NCBI GenBank assembly: GCA_900547285.1
Contig: URGF01000117.1
Span: 1-5,995, forward strand
Reading direction: 5' to 3'
DNA from: an uncultured Collinsella sp.
GTDB lineage: Bacteria; Actinomycetota; Coriobacteriia; Coriobacteriales; Coriobacteriaceae
Length of the DNA stretch: 5,995 nucleotides
The notes below the pieces were generated by a model. The model was not told where the DNA came from and searched no databases. It saw only the letters and a list, made by a program, of their open reading frames with translations. Positions 1 through 4,425 of this stretch are shown piece after piece (position 1 is the first letter of the stretch; each line of letters begins with the position of its first letter). Position numbers and translations under genes: made by a program.

Positions 1-588
1 ATGGTGCGCATGATCCGCGCGAGCCACGTGAGCGTGGAGATGCTGGCCGAGGAGCCGCTCGATACGCCGCTGGGCTTTGGCACAGGCGCGGGTGTGATCT
101 TTGGCGCCACGGGCGGCGTGATGGAGGCCGCCGTGCGCTCGGCCTATTACCTGGTGACGGGCAAGAACCCCGACGCCGACTTCTTTACCGACGTGCGCGG
201 CCTGGACGGCTGGAAGGAAGCCGTGGCCGATATCGATGACACCAAGGTTCGCGTCGCCGTGGCACACGGGCTGGGCAACGCCGCCCGTCTGCTCGACACG
301 ATTCGCGACAGTCGCGTGAGCTATGACTTCGTTGAGGTCATGGCGTGCCCGGGCGGCTGCGTCGGTGGCGGCGGTCAGCCCATCCACGACGGCTGCGAGC
401 TGGCAGCCGAGCGCGGTCAGGTGCTGTGGGGCCTGGATGCCGCTGCGGACATTCGCTTCTCGCACGAGAATCCCGATGTCCAGGCGTGCTACCGCGAGTT
501 CCTGGGCGCGCCGCTCTCGCCGCTGGCCGAGGAGCTGCTGCATACCGATCATCACGCCTGGTCGATGCCTAACGAAGGGACGTGCTAA
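1..588 (+). CDS. hydA: [FeFe] hydrogenase catalytic subunit, C-terminal part (5' end outside window)
   Basis: The C-terminal 195 residues of an iron-only hydrogenase, which reversibly reduces protons to H2 at the H-cluster in the cytoplasm of anaerobes. Visible residues include TGAGVIFGATGGVMEAA (about 28-44) and the third H-cluster motif MACPGGCVGGGGQP (114-127). By family knowledge its two cysteines, C116 and C120, bind the [4Fe-4S] part and bridge to the diiron site. Residues 140-185 (QVLWGL, then YREFLGAPLS and ELLHTDHH) match the small-subunit-like C-terminal region of this family. The first two H-cluster motifs and any N-terminal ferredoxin domains lie upstream. The ATG at base 1 is very likely internal, because homology starts at once inside the catalytic domain. 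The stop is two bases before the next gene, so it probably heads or belongs to an operon with the ABC transporter. The hydrogenase subgroup and electron partner cannot be told from this part, and the symbol is used in the generic family sense. Confidence 0.95.
   Translation: MVRMIRASHVSVEMLAEEPLDTPLGFGTGAGVIFGATGGVMEAAVRSAYYLVTGKNPDADFFTDVRGLDGWKEAVADIDDTKVRVAVAHGLGNAARLLDTIRDSRVSYDFVEVMACPGGCVGGGGQPIHDGCELAAERGQVLWGLDAAADIRFSHENPDVQACYREFLGAPLSPLAEELLHTDHHAWSMPNEGTC
575..580 (+). promoter_or_regulatory. Ribosome binding site of the solute-binding protein gene
   Basis: GAAGGGA ends 10 bases before the ATG at 591. It lies inside the last codons of the hydrogenase gene. It would be only one base from the alternative GTG at 582, so it supports ATG 591 as the start. 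Confidence 0.6.
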
Positions 589-590
589 CG

Positions 591-1646
591 ATGCGCGCGT
601 TTGATTTTGAGATGTCGCGCCGGGGGTTTGCCTCGGCGCTTGCCGCGGGCGCGCTGTCGCTTGCGCTCGCGGGCTGTGGCGGCGGGGCTGCGGGGGCCGG
701 GTCCGCCGCGGACTCGGCTGCCACGGACGGCGCCGGTGCTGCTGCAGAGCCGGTCGCGGTGCACGTCGCCTCGCTCAAGGGACCGACCTCGATTGGCCTG
801 GTGCAGTTTATGGACCAGGCTGCCGATGGCGAGACGGACAATGAGTTCGACTTTGCGATCAACACTGCCGCCGACGAGATCGTGCCCAAGGTCATTCAGG
901 GCGATATCGACATTGCCCTGGTGCCAGCCAACGTGGCGAGCGTGCTCTACAACAAGACCGAGGGCGCGGTGCAGGTCATCGACATCAACACGCTGGGTGT
1001 GCTGAACGTGGTGACGGGTAACGCGGACGTTACTTCGTTTGGCGACCTGGCGGGTCGCACCGTCTGCATGACGGGCAAGGGCACGACGCCGGAGTACGTC
1101 ATGAACTACCTGCTGGAGCGCGCGGGCCTGACCGGCCAGGTGACGCTCGAGTTTAAGAGTGAGCCCACCGAGGTGCTGTCGGCCCTGCTTGCCGACCCGT
1201 CCGCCGTGGGCGTGCTGCCGGAGCCGTTCAAGACCGCTGCCATCGCCAAGAGCGAGGGCAAGCTGTCGGCACCGGTGAGTCTGACCGATGTGTGGGACGA
1301 GCTGGCAGGTGACACGGGTTCGCGCCTGCTGACGGGCGTGACCGTGGTGCGACGCGCGTTTGCCGAGGAACATCCCGATGCCGTGGCGGAGTTCTTGAGC
1401 TGCCATGCGGCGAGCGTTAAGGCTGTCAATGCGGCGCCGGCAGACTGGGCGCAGGCCGTGGTCGATGCCGGCATCGTTGACAACGCCAAGATCGCCGAAA
1501 AAGCGATTCCCGGGTGCATGCTCGTGTGCCAGACGGGGAAGGATATGAAGGCGGCGCTCGGTGGGTACCTGCAGGTGCTGGCCGATGCGGATGCGAGCGC
1601 CGTGGGCGGCAAGCTCCCGGCTGACGATTTCTACTACTTGGAGTAG
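591..1646 (+). CDS. ABC transporter solute-binding lipoprotein, NitT/TauT/SsuA type
   Basis: A 351-residue extracytoplasmic binding protein that should capture a small solute and hand it to the permease encoded next door. The N-terminus has a charged stretch, SRRGF at 9-13, then a hydrophobic segment and a lipobox LAGC with C29 as the predicted lipidated residue. A Gly/Ala/Ser-rich tether (about 30-48) follows. SRRGF resembles a twin-arginine (Tat) signal, so folded export is possible. The mature part has the two-lobe pattern of the SsuA/TauA/THI5-like family: VHVASLKGPTSIGL at the first strand, GDIDIALVPANVAS, then LAGRTVCMTGKGTTPEYVMN and GVLPEPF. The residues that would tell nitrate, sulfonate, pyrimidine or another substrate apart are not recognisable to me, so the ligand is left open. 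It starts two bases after the hydrogenase stop and ends three bases before the permease-ATPase gene, which indicates one operon. Confidence 0.9.
   Translation: MRAFDFEMSRRGFASALAAGALSLALAGCGGGAAGAGSAADSAATDGAGAAAEPVAVHVASLKGPTSIGLVQFMDQAADGETDNEFDFAINTAADEIVPKVIQGDIDIALVPANVASVLYNKTEGAVQVIDINTLGVLNVVTGNADVTSFGDLAGRTVCMTGKGTTPEYVMNYLLERAGLTGQVTLEFKSEPTEVLSALLADPSAVGVLPEPFKTAAIAKSEGKLSAPVSLTDVWDELAGDTGSRLLTGVTVVRRAFAEEHPDAVAEFLSCHAASVKAVNAAPADWAQAVVDAGIVDNAKIAEKAIPGCMLVCQTGKDMKAALGGYLQVLADADASAVGGKLPADDFYYLE
1638..1643 (+). promoter_or_regulatory. Ribosome binding site deciding the GTG start of the permease-ATPase gene
   Basis: TTGGAG, inside the last codons of the solute-binding protein gene, is six bases from GTG 1650. 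The in-frame ATG at 1671 would be 27 bases away with no other purine-rich site before it, so GTG 1650 is preferred. Confidence 0.55.
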
Positions 1647-1649
1647 CCC

Positions 1650-3026
1650 GTGCGTGCGTTTGCTCGACAAATGACAGAGCGTGTGAAGGCGGTGGCGGCA
1701 GCAGGTGCCGTCGCCGCCTTTTGGCTTGCCGTGTGGATGCTGGTGGCGGTGCTGGTGGCGCAGCCGCTGATTTTGCCGGGGCCGGGTGCTGTTGCCTTGG
1801 CGCTGCTGCGCCTGATATGCGATGCCGGCACGTGGGCGATTCTGGCGGGCTCGGGCGCGCGGATACTGGGCGGGCTGGCGCTTGCCGCGGTGTGTGGTGG
1901 CGTGCTTGCTGGGATTTCGTCACGTTCGCGGGCGTTTGCGTACCTGGTGGCTCCGGCGCTGTCGTTTGTAAAGGCGACGCCGGTTGCCTGCGTGGTGGTC
2001 CTGCTGCTCATTTGGCTGGGGTCGGCACGTGTGAGCATCGCGGCGGTCTTTTTGATGGCGCTGCCGGGCGTATATTTCTCACTGGTCGAAGGCTTGTCGC
2101 AGGTGGATAAGCCACTGGAGCAGATGTTTCGTCTGCATGGCGTGCGGGGCTGGCGACTGTTTTGCGCCCACACCTGGCGCGAAGTCCTGCCGTTTGTGCT
2201 TTCGTGTGCGCGTGCCGTGATCGGCATGAGCTGGAAGGCCGGTGTGGCAGCCGAGCTGATCGGCATGGCGGTGGGCACCGTGGGTGAGCGCATCTATCAG
2301 GCGAAGCTTTTGATTGAGACGGCCGACCTGCTGGCTTGGACCGTGCTGGTCGTTGCCGCCTCGTGGGCGTGTGAGCGCGTGCTGGTGTGGCTGCTGCGGG
2401 TTTCGGGGCCCGTGGCGTGGGGTGCGGCCGTGCGGGCGCATAGGCATGGGCTGCGCGGGCGTGCGAGGGCTGCGGGCGATGGCGCTGCGGCGGAGCTTGC
2501 GCTTGCCGTGGGCGATCGCGCGCCCTGGGCACCGGCGCTCGACGGACTGGTGCTCAACGTGCCCGCGGGTGGGCGTATCTGTGTGATGGGCGCCTCGGGT
2601 GCGGGTAAGTCGACGCTCCTTGCCCTTGCGGCAGGGGAGTGCGCACCGTGCTCGATGGTGTTTCAGGATGCACGCTTGGTCGAGTCCGCCTCGGCGCTGG
2701 ATAACGTGCTGGTGTGCGCCGATGCACGCGTGGACGCCTCGAGTGCTGCGGCCCTGTTGCGCTTGCTGGTGCCGGGGGTCGATGTGCATGCTCGCGTGGC
2801 CGAGCTTTCGGGCGGGCAGCGCCGTCGCGTCGAGATCGCTCGAGCCCTGCTGTGCCCGGGCGGCGCGGTGATTCTTGACGAGCCCTTTACCGGCCTGGAT
2901 GTCGTCGCGCGCGATGCGACGGCCGAGGTCGTGCTCGATCTGCTCGACGGTCGCACGCTCCTACTCGCCACACACGATGCCGCTGACGCTCGGGCCCTCA
3001 ATATCTCGGACATCATCACGCTCTAA
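1650..3026 (+). CDS. Fused ABC importer: permease domain plus ATPase domain in one protein
   Basis: A 458-residue protein joining two parts usually encoded by separate genes. Residues 1-250 are a NitT/TauT-type inner-membrane permease with about six hydrophobic segments (near 15-38, 65-89, 97-123, 127-145, 182-205, 227-250). Its EAA-type coupling loop runs about 157-181, with conserved G164 and LP at 180-181. A basic, Arg/Ala-rich linker (about 260-280) leads to a cytoplasmic ATPase domain: Walker A GASGAGKST (314-322), Q-loop Q339 in MVFQD, signature LSGGQ (386-390), Walker B AVILDEP (406-412), D-loop GLD (415-417) and H-loop H442. All catalytic residues look intact, so ATP hydrolysis is expected. 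The ATPase is short: K320 to Q339 is 19 residues against roughly 40 in typical TauB/SsuB proteins, so the strands normally between them seem missing. The partner is the upstream lipoprotein. The complex would be a homodimer, each chain giving one permease and one ATPase. GTG start chosen from the Shine-Dalgarno spacing. Confidence 0.9.
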   Translation: MRAFARQMTERVKAVAAAGAVAAFWLAVWMLVAVLVAQPLILPGPGAVALALLRLICDAGTWAILAGSGARILGGLALAAVCGGVLAGISSRSRAFAYLVAPALSFVKATPVACVVVLLLIWLGSARVSIAAVFLMALPGVYFSLVEGLSQVDKPLEQMFRLHGVRGWRLFCAHTWREVLPFVLSCARAVIGMSWKAGVAAELIGMAVGTVGERIYQAKLLIETADLLAWTVLVVAASWACERVLVWLLRVSGPVAWGAAVRAHRHGLRGRARAAGDGAAAELALAVGDRAPWAPALDGLVLNVPAGGRICVMGASGAGKSTLLALAAGECAPCSMVFQDARLVESASALDNVLVCADARVDASSAAALLRLLVPGVDVHARVAELSGGQRRRVEIARALLCPGGAVILDEPFTGLDVVARDATAEVVLDLLDGRTLLLATHDAADARALNISDIITL

Positions 3027-3081
3027 ATACTAACTTAGCAACAAAATGATCCGTTTTTCTCCGTCCCCATGGGGTCAGGTG

Positions 3082-3090
3082 TGGTATTCT
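3082..3090 (+). promoter_or_regulatory. Probable extended -10 promoter for the antitoxin gene
   Basis: TGGTATTCT fits an extended -10 element (TGn followed by TATTCT). No good -35 hexamer lies 16-18 bases upstream, which is tolerable for extended -10 promoters. Transcription would start near 3096-3098 and give a leader of about 145 bases. The -10 hexamer overlaps a GGTATTC box related to the repeats downstream, so a repressor bound there would block polymerase. Predicted by eye only. Confidence 0.5.
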
Positions 3091-3127
3091 ATCTGCGGGG
3101 TAATACTTAGGAATACCAAGTAATACC
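3084..3127 (+). promoter_or_regulatory. Candidate operator: repeated GAATACC/TAATACC boxes at 10-base period
   Basis: Three direct repeats begin exactly 10 bases apart: TAATAC at 3101, GAATACC at 3111 and TAATACC at 3121. The outer two also form an inverted repeat, GGTAATACTT (3099-3108) against AAGTAATACC (3118-3127), with one mismatched pair. A reverse-oriented copy, GGTATTC (3084-3090), overlaps the -10 element and is the exact complement of GAATACC (3111-3117). One helical turn between boxes suits cooperative binding of ribbon-helix-helix dimers, and the next gene encodes such a protein, so autoregulation is the natural reading. Binding itself is inference. Confidence 0.55.
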
Positions 3128-3149
3128 AACGCCGCAGAAACAAACTCCG

Positions 3150-3206
3150 GATGCGGGCCAATCGGGTTGCCTTCACAGCCCGTCGCCCAGCCGCGTGGCC
3201 CGCATC
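3150..3206 (+). promoter_or_regulatory. GC-rich nested stem-loop in the antitoxin leader
   Basis: GATGCGGGCCA (3150-3160) pairs perfectly with TGGCCCGCATC (3196-3206). Inside it, CGGGTTG (3163-3169) pairs with CAGCCCG (3176-3182) with one G-U pair around a six-base loop. The structure sits between the predicted transcription start and the ribosome binding site. It has no U-run after it, so it is not an intrinsic terminator, and it matches no riboswitch class I recognise. It may stabilise the mRNA or control translation. Confidence 0.45.
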
Positions 3207-3230
3207 TATCCGCACCACCGTCGTTTCAAA

Positions 3231-3237
3231 AAGGGAG
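3231..3237 (+). promoter_or_regulatory. Ribosome binding site of the antitoxin gene
   Basis: AAGGGAG ends four bases before ATG 3242. It fixes the start there, rather than at the upstream in-frame ATG 3167, which lies inside the stem-loop leader and would add 25 residues unlike the family. Confidence 0.65.
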
Positions 3238-3241
3238 CGCC

Positions 3242-3463
3242 ATGGCAGAACACATGACCCCGGTTGTCGCGAAGGTCTTGCCCGAGGAAAAGGCGGCCTT
3301 CGCGGCGGCAACCCAGCTCGTGGGCACCACGCCGTCCAACGCCATCCGCATGTTTATCGCCGCGTTCAATCGCTGCGGCACCTTCCCGTTCGACATCTCG
3401 CCCAACGGGGCCTTTGGCAAAGACTGTCCCCAACAACTAGTCGTTGAAGAACGTCCCCAATGA
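3242..3463 (+). CDS. RelB/DinJ-type ribbon-helix-helix antitoxin, no toxin partner adjacent
   Basis: A 73-residue protein resembling RelB/DinJ antitoxins. These bind DNA as dimers through an N-terminal beta strand and two helices, and neutralise a RelE/YafQ-type mRNA-cleaving toxin with the C-terminal part. The strand PVVAKVLPEEKAAF (7-20) is followed by helix TQLVGTTPSNAIRMFIAAF, where the TTPSNAIRMF turn and helix match the family pattern. FPFDI (about 44-48) corresponds to the LPFD/IPFEI segment typical of DinJ-like proteins. A toxin gene should overlap or follow closely; here the next gene is a membrane protease, and no small toxin-like frame is seen. The last dozen residues (CPQQLVVEERPQ) are encoded by the repeat element that begins at 3426, so the original 3' end seems replaced. 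The gene may be a remnant of a toxin-antitoxin pair or may now act only as a DNA-binding regulator. The upstream boxes suggest self-repression. Confidence 0.8.
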   Translation: MAEHMTPVVAKVLPEEKAAFAAATQLVGTTPSNAIRMFIAAFNRCGTFPFDISPNGAFGKDCPQQLVVEERPQ

Positions 3464-3506
3464 CTAGTCGTTGGGGACGTTCTTAAATGACTAGCTGTCG
3501 GGAGGA
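3426..3506. repeat. 27-base tandem repeat, three diverging units
   Basis: ACTAG cores occur at 3436, 3463 and 3490, exactly 27 bases apart. Units one (from 3426) and two (from 3453) share 19 of their first 21 bases: GTCCCCAA, two differing bases, then ACTAGTCGTTG. The third unit keeps AATGACTAG and diverges afterwards. The array covers the end of the antitoxin gene and the start region of the CPBP gene, and includes the latter's Shine-Dalgarno sequence. It looks like a short interspersed (REP-like) element rather than coding sequence. Confidence 0.7.
3447..3484. repeat. 38-base near-perfect palindrome (REP-like hairpin) over the antitoxin stop codon
   Basis: AAGAACGTCCCCAA (3447-3460) is perfectly complementary to TTGGGGACGTTCTT (3471-3484). 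The ten central bases TGACTAGTCG are themselves palindromic apart from one T-G pair. The antitoxin stop codon TGA (3461-3463) lies at the centre. As RNA it would form a very stable hairpin between the antitoxin and CPBP genes. It lacks a proper U-tract on the + strand (AAATGA follows), so attenuation, mRNA 3'-end protection or a mobile REP element are likelier than an efficient terminator. Confidence 0.8.
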
Positions 3507-3508
3507 GG
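3501..3508 (+). promoter_or_regulatory. Ribosome binding site of the CPBP protease gene
   Basis: GGAGGAGG is a near-ideal Shine-Dalgarno sequence five bases before ATG 3514. It rules out ATG 3487 as the start, since that codon lies upstream of it inside the repeat. Confidence 0.75.
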
Positions 3509-3513
3509 TTGGC

Positions 3514-4425
3514 ATGCTCAATGCGATGATTTGGGCGCTTGCCTGTTTTGGCGTCGTCGCTGCCGATATCGCCCTGAGCGTGGTTTTGTTCTCCGCTCTG
3601 GGCGTCGCATCGGTGTTCATGGGCTTTTCGATTGACGACCTCGATATTCAATTGCTTCAGGCTGCCGCGCAGATGGCATCGTTTTTAATGGCGCTGCTGT
3701 GGTGGCGTTATCTGTGGCCGCGTTCGTTTATGGCACGCCGGCAAAGCGCGCATCCGCTCGGCGGGGGAGCGCGTGGGGCGTGGAAGCGCATCGTCTGCGT
3801 TATCGTGATTGGCCTTGCCCTGCAGGTGGTCGTTGGCTACGTGACCGACGCCGTGCTGTCGCTGTTGCCCGAGGCCGCGGCCGACTACAGCGAACTTGTC
3901 GAGGAGACGGGCATGGGTGACACGAGCTATCTGGCCGTCCTGACCACGGTGCTCGGCGCTCCGTTTTGCGAGGAGCTGCTGGTGCGCGGTATCATTTTTG
4001 AGTTTTCGCTCCGAGCGTTTAATCCGCAGTGCCGCCCACTTTGGAAGCGCCTGCGTCGTGCGGGTGCGCAGGACGGCGCCATGGTGTCCTGGGCGGCCCC
4101 GAGCACGTGGGGTATCGCCGCGGCGGTCGTGCTGCAGGCGGCGATCTTCGGTTTTATGCACATGAACTGGGTGCAGGGCTGCTATGCGGGCGCTGCCGGC
4201 CTCATTTTTGGCTGGGTGCTCGTGACGACCGGGAAGCTCCGCTACACGATCCTGCTGCACTTTGCCTTTAATGCCGGGTCGTATCTCATGACGTTGCTCT
4301 GGTTTGTGAACACGCCGTTTGACGTGGTAATCACGGTCACCATCGCCGGCATCATCCTCGTGGAGGCGATGCGCTCACTGCGCCACGCATGCGAGATGGG
4401 CATAGCGACAGCACCGCTGCCCTAA
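3514..4425 (+). CDS. CPBP family intramembrane glutamic endopeptidase (CAAX protease/Abi)
   Basis: A 303-residue multi-pass membrane protein of the CPBP (Rce1-like, Abi) family, whose members cleave substrates within the membrane. In bacteria they are linked to bacteriocin self-immunity, surface protein processing or unknown roles. The motifs are present in order: EELLVR (153-158) with the catalytic glutamate pair and arginine, FGFMH (212-216) with H216, and HFAFN (249-253) with H249 and N253. Hydrophobic segments lie near 5-35, 48-68, 92-118, 137-150, 200-215, 222-240, 246-265 and 268-284. Between the first two motifs is a basic hydrophilic stretch (about 168-198, with RPLWKRLRR), longer than I expect for the family. 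No promoter is visible in the 50 bases after the antitoxin stop, so it may be co-transcribed with the antitoxin through the palindrome. Its 3' end overlaps the convergent radical SAM gene by four bases. The substrate is unknown. Confidence 0.9.
   Translation: MLNAMIWALACFGVVAADIALSVVLFSALGVASVFMGFSIDDLDIQLLQAAAQMASFLMALLWWRYLWPRSFMARRQSAHPLGGGARGAWKRIVCVIVIGLALQVVVGYVTDAVLSLLPEAAADYSELVEETGMGDTSYLAVLTTVLGAPFCEELLVRGIIFEFSLRAFNPQCRPLWKRLRRAGAQDGAMVSWAAPSTWGIAAAVVLQAAIFGFMHMNWVQGCYAGAAGLIFGWVLVTTGKLRYTILLHFAFNAGSYLMTLLWFVNTPFDVVITVTIAGIILVEAMRSLRHACEMGIATAPLP

Noticed and set aside
1..3. ATG at base 1 as the real start of the hydrogenase gene
   Set aside because: The protein begins in the middle of the catalytic domain without the first two H-cluster motifs; the gene simply enters from outside the window.
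582..590. GTG at 582 as the start of the binding protein
   Set aside because: It overlaps the hydrogenase stop region and lies one base from the Shine-Dalgarno sequence; ATG 591 has proper spacing.
585..1670. Long open frame of 361 codons on the - strand opposite the binding protein gene
   Set aside because: It mirrors the high-GC codon pattern of the real gene, has no recognisable domain or ribosome binding site, and its composition (Arg/His-rich) is typical of a shadow frame.
2400..2500. Permease-ATPase fusion as a sequencing frameshift
   Set aside because: Both domains are in the same frame with a continuous linker and no sign of a second start with a ribosome binding site, so no indel needs to be assumed.
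3027..3075. Intrinsic terminator after the permease-ATPase gene (T5 at 3054-3058, palindrome CCCCATGGGG at 3065-3074)
   Set aside because: No stable stem precedes the T-run, and the palindrome has no loop and no T-tract after it.
3131..3215. tRNA or other known small RNA gene in the antitoxin leader
   Set aside because: No cloverleaf, T-loop or anticodon arm can be drawn, and no SRP or RNase P hallmark is present.
3151..3447. Alternative + strand frame of 98 codons overlapping the antitoxin
   Set aside because: Shadow frame with no ribosome binding site or family resemblance; the antitoxin frame has both.
3487..3489. ATG at 3487 as the CPBP start
   Set aside because: It lies upstream of the strong GGAGGAGG site and inside the repeat; ATG 3514 fits.
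3447..3490. Palindrome as a standard rho-independent terminator
   Set aside because: The stem is strong, but it is followed by AAATGA rather than a U-tract, and it belongs to a wider 27-base repeat array.
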